Shown: positions 43,779-52,180 of the stretch, piece by piece | Numbering within the stretch: position 1 is the stretch's first letter | Layout: each line of letters opens with the position of its first letter | Source of the DNA: Dyadobacter sp. MSC1_007 | GTDB lineage: Bacteria; Bacteroidota; Bacteroidia; Cytophagales; Spirosomataceae | Assembly: GCF_023667495.1 (NCBI RefSeq) | Contig: NZ_JAMOZL010000017.1 | Location: 92,963-156,962, forward strand | Length of the DNA stretch: 64,000 nt | Reading direction: 5' to 3' | Made by a program: the position numbers and the translations under genes | Notes under the pieces: generated by a model | The model's input: the letters and a program-made list of their open reading frames with translations, nothing else | Database searches by the model: none | Told to the model about the DNA's origin: nothing

Positions 43779-45275
43779 ATGAAAGGGACAACCTTACTGC
43801 TAAGCTTACTGGCCGCTTTTCAGGCGTTTTGCCAAAACACTCCAACCGAAAGACAATTAATCGAAAATACCATCCAGCTATATTTTGACGGCTGGGCGAC
43901 CGGCGATACCACAAAGCTGGGCAAAGCCATGCATGCTTCGTGCCATTTGAAAAATTATCGGGACGGGAAATTTACCAGTTTTTCGAGAAGCCAGTACCTC
44001 GGCCTGTTCAAACCTCACGCCCGGCCAAAAAATCTGCATACGCAGATAGTTGCTTTGGACATCACCAACAATATGGGCAGCGCTAAGGTTGAGATCATCA
44101 ATGAACGGGAAATATTCACAGATTACTTCAACCTGATGAAAACCAATGAAGGCTGGATGATTGCCGATAAAGTATCCACCCGCACACCGCATAAAACGAG
44201 TGGGGCAAATCCTCAAAAAGAAACAATTTTGGATGGTCTGAAACGGCCCTGGAGCATGGCCTTTATCTCCGAAGGTGAAGTGTTGATCTCTGAGAAAGAA
44301 GGTGATTTGGTCAAATATAATTTCGAGAAAAAAGAAAAAATCAAGATAAAAGGCTTTCCGGCCGACCTGGAAGACAGTTTGGATGGCTTTGGCGATAACA
44401 CGGGCAAGTTCGAAGTGGTGCTTGACCCGGATTTCAGGACCAACAAATATATCTACCTGTCTTATGCTGCCAAAGATCAGAAGGGGAGAACCACAAAAAT
44501 CGTCAGGGCGGTTCTCGAAAACGAATCTTTACAACAGATCAAAGTGCTATTTGTGGCAGAACCATACACGAGCCAGCGGGTCCATTATGGTGGTGGAATG
44601 CTATTTGGAAATGATGGTAAGCTATATTTTACGATCGGCGAAAGGATATTTACCGAAAAAGATGAACCTGCCATTCCCATAGCGCAGAATGTGGAAGATA
44701 AAAGAGGGAAGATCTACCGCATCAATCCTGATGGCACTATTCCGAAAGATAATCCGGACTTTGGAGATAAAGCTACTCCCGGTCTATACGCAATAGGTAT
44801 CAGAGCAGCCCAGGGTTTAACGCGCGACCTCCATACCGGCAAGATCTGGTTTAGCGAGCATGGTACACATCAGGGGGATGAGATCAATGTGCTGGAAGCT
44901 GGCGCCAATTACGGCTGGCCCATGAAGACAACAGGCAAATACCGTTTTGCGGAGTTTGCGCCTAAGCCTATTCCGGGAAATAGTTATAAGGAGCCCGTGT
45001 GGTCCTGGCTGCAAACAGTAGCGCCAACCGGTCTGCATGTTTACTGGGGCACCGAGTTTGCCGGATGGAATCGGAATTTGCTTGTGGGAGGACTATCAAA
45101 GGGGAGTGTGTGGCGGCTGGTGGTAGAAGGAGAAACTATCAAGAGCGCCGAGGAATTATTTACAGACGACCGGCTAAGAATACGGAAAGTCGTGCAGAGC
45201 CCAATGGGTAAATTGTATCTGCTTTCAGATGAAGTGAATGGTAAATTGATTAGGGTAAAGAATGCGGGCCTTTAA
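43779..45275 (+). CDS. NTF2-like domain fused to a PQQ-dependent sugar dehydrogenase-type propeller
   Basis: 498 residues from MKGTTLLLSL with a signal peptide to FCQ (an in-frame start at 43728 would lack one). The first ~120 residues after the signal are a SnoaL/lumazine-binding NTF2-like domain (IQLYFDGWATGDTTKLGKAM ... EGWMIADKVS). From ~155 on it is a glucose/sorbosone dehydrogenase propeller (RPWSMAFISEGEVLISEKEG; VHYGGGMLFGNDGKLYFTIGER; WFSEHGTHQGDEINVLEAG). The fusion is uncommon to my knowledge. Enzymes of the second type oxidise aldoses with PQQ in the periplasm; whether this one does is unknown. Confidence 0.88.
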   Translation: MKGTTLLLSLLAAFQAFCQNTPTERQLIENTIQLYFDGWATGDTTKLGKAMHASCHLKNYRDGKFTSFSRSQYLGLFKPHARPKNLHTQIVALDITNNMGSAKVEIINEREIFTDYFNLMKTNEGWMIADKVSTRTPHKTSGANPQKETILDGLKRPWSMAFISEGEVLISEKEGDLVKYNFEKKEKIKIKGFPADLEDSLDGFGDNTGKFEVVLDPDFRTNKYIYLSYAAKDQKGRTTKIVRAVLENESLQQIKVLFVAEPYTSQRVHYGGGMLFGNDGKLYFTIGERIFTEKDEPAIPIAQNVEDKRGKIYRINPDGTIPKDNPDFGDKATPGLYAIGIRAAQGLTRDLHTGKIWFSEHGTHQGDEINVLEAGANYGWPMKTTGKYRFAEFAPKPIPGNSYKEPVWSWLQTVAPTGLHVYWGTEFAGWNRNLLVGGLSKGSVWRLVVEGETIKSAEELFTDDRLRIRKVVQSPMGKLYLLSDEVNGKLIRVKNAGL

Positions 45276-45281
45276 AAGGCC

Positions 45282-46622
45282 TTAATTTTCAGTTTTGCCA
45301 ACCGGGATTTCCCGCCCGTCGCGCCAATGCATTTTCAACCCGGACATTTGACCGTTGGGGCCTTTAATAAATTGAAAATGGACCTGTTCATTGAGTGTAA
45401 ACCAATCCTCCATAATTGGATTAAGGGAAGTAATTTCATTCCCACGGCCCGTGTTTTTACACCAAAGCTTATTATTTTTCATATAGACCACCAAGCCATC
45501 ATAATCACCCGTGTATTGAGCTAATACATTTGCAGCAACGACAAATTGTTTCTGACGGGATTTCAACTCATTGACAGCCCATTGCAGCTTTCTTTTCTGC
45601 CCGTCACTTGGCGTTTGCTCCATTGCCTCTGTTAAGATCAGTTCCTGAGTTTTTTCCAATGCACCGTCAGACGGTGTGGGAATGTCAGGTCGTACACCGA
45701 TCCCCTCCCAATTGGTTTTGGAATACGGGTTAATGGACTGTGCGAAAGGTAAATTGATCAAAAAGCCCTGGCCAAGTTGAAATGGCCTTGCCGGATGTGC
45801 TCCACCTCCCGTCGTATCACCTACGATCAGGGCGCGTTTGGCTTGCTGCATACTGTAACTGAAGTCTTCTGCGGCCGAAAAAGTGCTGTGACTAGTCAGG
45901 ATATAAACTGGCATGGATAAGTATAAGCCGTCTGCCTTAGCCGGATCCGCCCAATACACATACGTAGAATCCCTGACCCGGTTCTCAATGGTCGTAAAAG
46001 GCGTCCGAACAGGAAAGAAATAGCTGCCCAGTTGGCTCACCATTTCGGGGCTACCTCCTCCATTGTAACGCATATCAATGATCAGGGCTCGTGTCTTGGA
46101 AAGAAAACTTAAAGCTGAGACAAACGATGGCCTGGCCAGTTCGGCAAAAGTGGTAAAGTTGTAAACAGGCAGATAGCCAATGTTGCCTTCCAGGATTTCA
46201 ACCTTTTTCAAACCGAAATTCTCGTCCATTGCATCGCGCAGAGCGAGCGAGTCCTCGATTCTTCGCCGATTGGGATCAATTTCCGTTAGCTCTCTGGCGA
46301 AAGCCGGATCATAGCGCACAAACATATGACCATCCGCATGTACCAATTGAAGATCCTGGCCCAATTGATCGGCAAGCTTGCCTGGATTTGTTAAAGTACG
46401 GTATCCGCCCTGTTTGAGCTTTGCCTGCAATTGTTTGCTCATCAAGGCTGCTTTATCAGGGAAAATATAAAATCGATTTAAAACACTCTCCAAACTATCA
46501 ATAAGCCTCTTTGTGAGGGGCTGACTCATTATTGGAGGGTCCGTGGCACGTTGGGCTAGACCTGACGTACTTACAGATAATAAGGAAATATTTAACCATA
46601 GCGCCACCCGAATAAGTCTCAT
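45282..46622 (-). CDS. S41 family (tail-specific) serine protease
   Basis: 446 residues with a signal peptide ending near GLAQR. An N-terminal helical tri-domain region (~30-150) precedes the protease core with ILTSHSTFSAAEDF, where the Ser in TFSAAE is the expected nucleophile, and KRALIVGDTTGGGAHP. No PDZ domain is seen, so it resembles the IRBP-like/peptidase_S41 subset. C-terminal ~100 residues form a small extra domain (QYTGDYDGLVVYMKNNKLW). Convergent with the dehydrogenase gene, six bases between stops. Confidence 0.92.
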   Translation of the reverse strand: MRLIRVALWLNISLLSVSTSGLAQRATDPPIMSQPLTKRLIDSLESVLNRFYIFPDKAALMSKQLQAKLKQGGYRTLTNPGKLADQLGQDLQLVHADGHMFVRYDPAFARELTEIDPNRRRIEDSLALRDAMDENFGLKKVEILEGNIGYLPVYNFTTFAELARPSFVSALSFLSKTRALIIDMRYNGGGSPEMVSQLGSYFFPVRTPFTTIENRVRDSTYVYWADPAKADGLYLSMPVYILTSHSTFSAAEDFSYSMQQAKRALIVGDTTGGGAHPARPFQLGQGFLINLPFAQSINPYSKTNWEGIGVRPDIPTPSDGALEKTQELILTEAMEQTPSDGQKRKLQWAVNELKSRQKQFVVAANVLAQYTGDYDGLVVYMKNNKLWCKNTGRGNEITSLNPIMEDWFTLNEQVHFQFIKGPNGQMSGLKMHWRDGREIPVGKTEN

Positions 46623-46815
46623 AACGGATTTATTAGTATAGGTTGAACAAGGCTATTTGAGAATCCGCATAGCCATAGATCATTGTTCAAATCTGATACC
46701 ACGATTAAAAACCCGCTTTATTGACACTCAGGAGGATATAGGTTAGATTTTTTGTTCGATTCCGGACATTTGAACGGTATCCCTTTGTGATTGACTTTCA
46801 GGAAACAATCCGTCA

Positions 46816-47079
46816 CTAAGCTTCGCGGTCATCGATGGCGGCGTTGGGAAGTTGTTCGTCAAGCGATTGTCGGTATTTAATGCAGCCGCGCATAAATTGT
46901 GGCCATGGCGGCACTGCTATGTTTGCGGGAATGGCTTCGGGCAGCAATGCCCACATTTTCGGGTGGTGCCAGCACAATTCATGGCCGGAAGCATCCCTAT
47001 GCTCACGGATTGCTCCGCGCAATTTGATAATTTCGGCTATGAGCCATTCCCTGTCTTTATCGTCCAGATCGGTATCCAT
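46816..47079 (-). CDS. Conserved hypothetical protein, 87 residues
   Basis: Acidic N-terminal helix DLDDKDREWLIAEIIKLRGA followed by IREHRDASGHELCWHHPKMW and LLPEAIPAN. The HxxxGHELCWHHP stretch is the sort of conserved pattern seen in small uncharacterised bacterial proteins, and codon use looks normal. No signal peptide or membrane segment. Divergent from the HTH/nucleotidyltransferase module. Function unknown. Confidence 0.7.
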   Translation of the reverse strand: MDTDLDDKDREWLIAEIIKLRGAIREHRDASGHELCWHHPKMWALLPEAIPANIAVPPWPQFMRGCIKYRQSLDEQLPNAAIDDREA

Positions 47080-47184
47080 GAGTAATATCTAATTCTTCGA
47101 TTCGATTTTAAATAATTATACCAATCGTTTTTGCTCATCGATTATCCCGGACTTCCGGCTAGTTCCAAGTTTTCGCGATCTGCA

Positions 47185-47235
47185 TTTTGTTTCCTGTTTC
47201 TGATTTGGAAACAGGAAACAAAAGTAATATATTTG
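47185..47235 (+). promoter_or_regulatory. Promoter and 16-base inverted-repeat operator of the HTH/nucleotidyltransferase module
   Basis: TTTTGTTTCCTGTTTC (47185-47200) and GAAACAGGAAACAAAA (47208-47223) form a perfect 16-base inverted repeat with a 7-base spacer; each arm itself contains GTTTC/GAAAC twice. The spacer carries the -33 box TTTG (47204-47207), and 20 bases on lies TATATTTG (47228-47235), an exact -7 box. Binding here would block transcription, as in autoregulated toxin-antitoxin operons. The transcript should start about 47240-47243, at or just after the ATG at 47239. Confidence 0.85.
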
Positions 47236-47238
47236 TAT

Positions 47239-47751
47239 ATGACATCGCATAATGGCATGAGACCGCAGGACATTGTTCTGCTCCTCAAAATTATACTTTG
47301 GGAAACAAAAGAATGGCAATACCGAGAGATCGCCAATGACTTGAATATGAGCATCTCCGACGTTTCTCACTCTCTTAATAGAAGTTCGGTAGCCGGACTA
47401 TTCCAACCAGATCGCAGGAAAGTTGCGCGGCAGAAGTTGCATGAATTCATTAAGTACGGACTTCACGTCGTCTTCCCCGTCCTCCCCGGCCCTATCGCAA
47501 CGGGAATGCTTACTGCCCATTCGCATCCTTTTTATCACGAACAGTTTTCGGCAGAAGATATTTATATTTGGCCTGACCTCAACGGATCACATCGCGGACA
47601 GAGTATTTTGCCACTTTACAAGGGGACGACCATCGCGGCTCAAAATGACGAAATCCTCTACAAACTACTCGCAAGTATCGATATTCTGCGGGTTGGGCGA
47701 CCCAGGGAAATCAATGCAGCTATGGGCGTTATCGAAAATTATCTATTGTGA
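47239..47751 (+). CDS. HTH protein, putative antitoxin/regulator of a nucleotidyltransferase module
   Basis: 170 residues. Residues ~7-55 form an HTH: MRPQDIVLLLKIILW, then YREIANDLNMSISDVSHSLN. The rest is a compact conserved domain with KLHEFIKYGLHVVFPVLPGP, TAHSHPFY, IWPDLNGSHRG, LYKLLASIDILRVGRPREI. I recall this layout from a widespread uncharacterised bacterial family but cannot name it. Because the predicted transcript starts around 47240, translation may be leaderless from 47239 or start at the second ATG (47257). It overlaps the nucleotidyltransferase gene by four bases (GTGA), and the operator upstream suits autoregulation. Confidence 0.8.
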   Translation: MTSHNGMRPQDIVLLLKIILWETKEWQYREIANDLNMSISDVSHSLNRSSVAGLFQPDRRKVARQKLHEFIKYGLHVVFPVLPGPIATGMLTAHSHPFYHEQFSAEDIYIWPDLNGSHRGQSILPLYKGTTIAAQNDEILYKLLASIDILRVGRPREINAAMGVIENYLL

Positions 47752-48443
47752 GCCATCTTCAAAACTTAACCCGGATAAAGGCGGTTCATCGCGCATTGGG
47801 CGAACTTGCCGGCGATTTCTTCTTCATCGGAGGAGCGGCCGTTTCTTTATATGCGGATAGGAAATCGTCCGAACTTCGCCCAACTGACGATATCGACATT
47901 TTGATCGAGTTAAAGAAGTACGACGAGTTTACAAAAATCGAGGAAAAGCTGAAAAGTAAAGGATTTGAGAATGACATTGATTCAAGGGTCATTTGCCGCT
48001 ACAAAGTTCAGGGAATAACGGTCGATGTGATGCCAACGTCTGAAAATGTTCTTGGCTTCACAAACAAATGGTATGACGAAGGAACACAGAATGGGACAAG
48101 CACCAGGCTTGACGAAAATGTTGAGATTCGGATTTTTACGTCGGTTTACTTTTTAGCCTCCAAGTTTGAAGCTTTCAAAAATCGGGGAAGGAACGACGGA
48201 CGACAAAGCTCCGACTTTGAAGACATTGTTTATATTCTTAATAATCGTTCTGTCATTTGGGAAGAGATTAAACAAGCAGATCATTCGGTTAAAAATTATC
48301 TAATCAATGAGATGGACCTGCTTCTCAAAAATAAATATCTGGACGAATGGATCGGGTGCCATTTGGAATACGCTGAACAACGGCGGATCGGATTCATAAT
48401 CGGCTCAATGGAGGAACTCGTTGGACAAGCGAACAATATGTGA
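47748..48443 (+). CDS. AbiEii-like nucleotidyltransferase, putative toxin
   Basis: 231 residues starting at GTG, whose TG plus the next A is the stop of the HTH gene. The nucleotidyltransferase fold is clear: FFFIGGAAVSLY (GG at 28-29) and the metal pair D48-I-D50 in RPTDDIDILIE; a third acidic residue may lie in ITVDVMP (~89). YFLASKFEAFKNRGRND and the DFEDIVYILN helix match the AbiEii/DUF6036-type group. In such toxins the enzyme adds nucleotides to RNA, for example tRNA ends. The partner HTH protein would be the antitoxin or the repressor. Confidence 0.85.
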   Translation: MSHLQNLTRIKAVHRALGELAGDFFFIGGAAVSLYADRKSSELRPTDDIDILIELKKYDEFTKIEEKLKSKGFENDIDSRVICRYKVQGITVDVMPTSENVLGFTNKWYDEGTQNGTSTRLDENVEIRIFTSVYFLASKFEAFKNRGRNDGRQSSDFEDIVYILNNRSVIWEEIKQADHSVKNYLINEMDLLLKNKYLDEWIGCHLEYAEQRRIGFIIGSMEELVGQANNM

Positions 48444-48636
48444 CGTTTCCATGGTGGTAACCGGTTAAAAGTACAGGCACCCTACCTACAAACATCAAAC
48501 TACAACCTTAGAATTACCCTCCCGGGCTCCTTGCTAAATCATCGCTTCGGAATAGTTCAATGCAATTTACTTTTCGTTACATTTATCTGGTTACTTAATG
48601 GGAAGTGTATGTATTTGAACCTAAACCTGATATGCT

Positions 48637-51066
48637 ATGATCAAGTTTTACCTGGGAGCGATCTGTCTCTTCCTTCTGATTTTATTATGTATGCCGGCTT
48701 GCGCCGAGAAATATGTAAAAGCAACCGCCAGCGGCAGTGGAGATGGTTCGTCCTGGGCCAATGCGTCCGGTAATTTGCAGGCAATGATCGATGCGGCTAC
48801 GACCGGCGAGGCAATTTATGTCGCAAAGGGAATATACAAACCCGCTTCCTACGCTGCGGGCTGTTCCGATTGCTTGTCAGCAAAGGATTATACATTCATG
48901 ATGCGGGACGTCAAACTGTACGGCGGGTTTCCCGATTCCGGCGATCCGACATTTGCCGACAGGAATATCAGCTTGTATGAAACCATATTAAGCGGAGACC
49001 TGAACGGGGACGATATCATTAGCGGATCGGGCCACTTCGTCAAATTCAGTAATTACAGTGATAATGTTTTCCATGTGGTGATTTCGGTAAAAGATAATGA
49101 GGCGGTGCTCGATGGTTTTACGGTCACCGGCGGTAGTGCCGTACTCGACGTATTCGGTTCTATTTATCTGGAGGGGGAATCTGTCTATCAGACTCAAGGC
49201 GGAGGATTGGCCGCTGTCAACACCAAACTTTCAGTTAGTAATTGCAAATTCATTTACAATACTGCAAACTATGGAGGCGGAGCGTCCAACAAAAAAGGAA
49301 CGCTTGCCATCTCCAATTCTGTATTCCGGCAAAACATAGCGCCGACGGGCGGAGGTGTTTATAATGACCTGTCAATTAGTTTGAGCATCACCAATTCCTT
49401 AATTAACCAAAACTCAGCAAGTTCCAGTGCTGCCATCAGCTCAAGCCGCAGCGCCACGAATATTGATAGATGTATTATTTCAGAAAACCGGTCTACTTTT
49501 TGGGGTATCGTTAATTGCGCGCAAGGCCCCACCAATATCATCAATACGGCTATTTATGGAAACGTGGTCAATTACAACCACATTTTAGAATTCCTCTTGA
49601 CAGATCCAAAAATCGTCAATTGTACGATCTTTGGTAATGGACAGTATGACTACTCGGAAGCGTCGGTTATTTATGCGTCCAGTTCGAATGTCGAACTTCG
49701 CAACACAATTGTTACTGGCAATATATCCAGTGCGCCCAATTCTACGCTCAAACAACACAATGGTTCTTTCTGGGCATACAATTCCATTATTCAGAATCCA
49801 ACCGCCTATTATTTTGGTGCTGGAAATCTTGGGGACGCCGATCCTGTTTTTGTAAATGCTGCTGATCCCGATGGCCCCGACAACATCCCGGGAACTGCTG
49901 ATGATGGCCTGAGGCTGCAAAAGACCTCGCCATGCGTCGATGCCGGCAGCCCGACCAACGCGCCCACGGACGACATCCTTGGCAACCCGGTTTACAATCT
50001 TACTCGTGATATCGGCGCTTATGAACAGTTGCAGGGGAAAGACATTTTTAGCGGCTCAACACCTTGCCAGACCATCACGGTCGACAATGTGTCGGGAAAC
50101 CAGTGGTTTTATTTCAATCACACAAGCGGCCTGGTGGCAGCGATCAATCCCAATGGCCTGAACCTCGGCACTGTAACGCTCGATATCAGTGACGAGCCAG
50201 CCGCCATCTCGCACAATGCAGCGACGTTTTTGGGCAGGACCATGAATGTCCATAGCAGCATATATGGAACCAGTACTTTACCAAGCGCATACTCCATCCG
50301 CTTCTACTTTCCGGACGATGAATTAGCACAGTATAACCTGGCCACATCGGGCAGCTATGCCCCGGCCGATTTCATCCTCGCCTATCAGGAGGGCGGTAGC
50401 GGGTGTTCTCTAAGCACCTATGCAGCAACAGAAGCAGGAATGGTGCAAAAATCGAACATTACCACAGGCGAATATGGTCAGGATAACTATGGATTTTATA
50501 TTCAGGCTTCATTAAAACACTTCACAATCTTCGCCGCCTCTACCGACGAAGATTTCCCGTTGCCGGTCGACCTGGTCTCATTCAAAGGGACTGCAATGGG
50601 AACGTATAATTTTCTGGAATGGGAAACGGCCTTTGAGACGGATAATGCCTATTACGAAGTGCAGAGAAGCTCCGACAGCCGCTCGTTCGAAGCTGTTGGT
50701 GAGCGTATTGCGGGAGCTGGAGACAGCAAAAATACATCGCACTACAGTTTCAGGGATAAAACACCGATGTCCGGGTTGAACTATTACCGGTTGAAGCAGG
50801 TGGATTTCGCCGGGACATTTTCCTTCTCGCACATCATTGCCATTCAAAACAAAACGACCCTCATAGCCTTGTACCCGAACCCGGTGAATAAAGAACTGTA
50901 TCTAAAAACCGAGGGGCCGTTTCAGTACCGGATCATCAATGCCGCTGGCACCAGCTACATGCAGGGTACCGGACGCGCCAGGGAATCGCTGGCGATCGAA
51001 CACCTTCCATCGGGCGCCTATTTCCTGTTGGTAGAAGGGGCTGCACACCGATTCATCAAGAAGTAA
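48637..51066 (+). CDS. Parallel beta-helix protein with T9SS type A sorting domain
   Basis: 809 residues with a signal peptide (MIKFYLGAICLFLLILLCMP...CA). After KYVKATASGSGDGSSWANA, residues ~30-420 form a right-handed beta-helix (choice-of-anchor/polymorphic outer-membrane-like repeats with IYVAKGIYKPA, LYGGFPDSG, NCKFIYNTANYGGGASN). A beta-sandwich follows, then a domain with LVSFKGTAMGTYNFLEWETA, and a C-terminal type A sorting signal (ALYPNPVNKELYLKTEGPFQ ... GAYFLLVE). Probably a secreted or surface-attached protein that binds or cleaves a polysaccharide; no catalytic site is recognised. Its 3' end overlaps the convergent LodB-like gene by 11 bases. Paralogue of 61214-63451. Confidence 0.9.
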   Translation: MIKFYLGAICLFLLILLCMPACAEKYVKATASGSGDGSSWANASGNLQAMIDAATTGEAIYVAKGIYKPASYAAGCSDCLSAKDYTFMMRDVKLYGGFPDSGDPTFADRNISLYETILSGDLNGDDIISGSGHFVKFSNYSDNVFHVVISVKDNEAVLDGFTVTGGSAVLDVFGSIYLEGESVYQTQGGGLAAVNTKLSVSNCKFIYNTANYGGGASNKKGTLAISNSVFRQNIAPTGGGVYNDLSISLSITNSLINQNSASSSAAISSSRSATNIDRCIISENRSTFWGIVNCAQGPTNIINTAIYGNVVNYNHILEFLLTDPKIVNCTIFGNGQYDYSEASVIYASSSNVELRNTIVTGNISSAPNSTLKQHNGSFWAYNSIIQNPTAYYFGAGNLGDADPVFVNAADPDGPDNIPGTADDGLRLQKTSPCVDAGSPTNAPTDDILGNPVYNLTRDIGAYEQLQGKDIFSGSTPCQTITVDNVSGNQWFYFNHTSGLVAAINPNGLNLGTVTLDISDEPAAISHNAATFLGRTMNVHSSIYGTSTLPSAYSIRFYFPDDELAQYNLATSGSYAPADFILAYQEGGSGCSLSTYAATEAGMVQKSNITTGEYGQDNYGFYIQASLKHFTIFAASTDEDFPLPVDLVSFKGTAMGTYNFLEWETAFETDNAYYEVQRSSDSRSFEAVGERIAGAGDSKNTSHYSFRDKTPMSGLNYYRLKQVDFAGTFSFSHIIAIQNKTTLIALYPNPVNKELYLKTEGPFQYRIINAAGTSYMQGTGRARESLAIEHLPSGAYFLLVEGAAHRFIKK

Positions 51067-52180
51067 GACTATACTGTCCCCTCCTCTTCCAAAAAGGCAT
51101 TTCCCGCCACCGCTGTTCAGTTGCATACTGGTGGCTGTGCATTTTGAGATACACCTGAAATGCCTGACTGATGATCACTTCATAAGCCAAAATGGCGTCT
51201 GTGGAGCCGGATAAGGTGTCGGCAATGGCGTGTCCGGCGTAATAGCCGCCTTCTAATGCCGACATTAGCCCGTAGGAGGATATCGGATCGAAGGAATAAG
51301 CGGCATCGCCGACGGCCAGCCAGGAATCGCCGGTCCGTTCGCCGAGCAACGAAGTTGATGCAGGACGGAGCGTCGTTTCTGCATTGTTGCAGGAGATTTT
51401 TCCTTTTAAAAGCGATCCGATGAATGTGTCCGGAGCTTGGGCAGCTTTTAAAAAATAAGCGGTTTCCAGCATCCTCTTGTCTACGAGGTCCGCATCGGTC
51501 ATGAAGACCATCGACAACCTGTGCCCCGACAGCGGGGCGGCATACCACCAGCCGTCCGGTGTTGCTTCAATGAAGGTGTAATGCGGCAAGGAGATGTCAT
51601 CAGTCGTCGTCAACATTGCGGAAATGCCCACAAGCGCATCCACTCTCGTGCGCTGCCCTCCTAGCATACGCGCGATCCGCGAATGACGACCGGTGGCATC
51701 GACCAGGAAATTACACAATACGGCATTTGTTGCGTTTTCTGAATCTTTCAAGGAGACCCGCCAACCATTGGACCGTTTTTCAAGATGCGCCACACGATGG
51801 GCGGACAGCCATTCGACGCCCCTGGATATCGCATGATTGCGAAGCTGTTTTTCAAAAAAAGGCCTGTCGAGATGCCATCCATGCGGATGGATCTGCCCAA
51901 AAAAGCTTTTCTCATAAGGAATGCTGCTTCCCCATACGAAATGGTTGCCATAGCATGGCAAATGGGCCGGATCGGCCAGTAAGTGATCGATCCCGGCCCT
52001 TAATAATATGGATGCTGAACTGGGTGGAATGGTTTCGCCGACTTTGTCAACGAGTGACATTTCGGTCTCCACAATGGGCTCCACAACAGTGCATTTGACC
52101 CCACGGTTGACGAGGCTCAACGCAGTCGCCATTCCCGCAACCCCACCACCGGCAATCAAAACGGACGTGATACGCTCCAT
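51056..52180 (-). CDS. LodB-like FAD-dependent oxidoreductase (cofactor maturation)
   Basis: 374 residues. The FAD-binding Rossmann motif is IAGGGVAGMATAL (9-21). GETIPPSSASILLRAGI and GDAAYSFDPISSYGLMSALEGG are typical of the flavin halogenase-like group to which LodB belongs. LodB flavoproteins are needed to form the tryptophyl-quinone cofactor in LodA-type oxidases, probably by hydroxylating the tryptophan. The gene starts immediately after the stop codon of the LodA-like gene, supporting that role. A halogenase is the alternative reading, less likely given the neighbour. Confidence 0.88.
   Translation of the reverse strand: MERITSVLIAGGGVAGMATALSLVNRGVKCTVVEPIVETEMSLVDKVGETIPPSSASILLRAGIDHLLADPAHLPCYGNHFVWGSSIPYEKSFFGQIHPHGWHLDRPFFEKQLRNHAISRGVEWLSAHRVAHLEKRSNGWRVSLKDSENATNAVLCNFLVDATGRHSRIARMLGGQRTRVDALVGISAMLTTTDDISLPHYTFIEATPDGWWYAAPLSGHRLSMVFMTDADLVDKRMLETAYFLKAAQAPDTFIGSLLKGKISCNNAETTLRPASTSLLGERTGDSWLAVGDAAYSFDPISSYGLMSALEGGYYAGHAIADTLSGSTDAILAYEVIISQAFQVYLKMHSHQYATEQRWREMPFWKRRGQYSLTS

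Noticed and set aside
51616..52098. A 160-codon plus-strand open frame
   Set aside because: Antisense to the LodB-like gene and without domain features.
51056..52180. Flavin-dependent halogenase
   Set aside because: Sequence resembles that group, but the direct coupling to a LodA-like gene favours the LodB maturation role.
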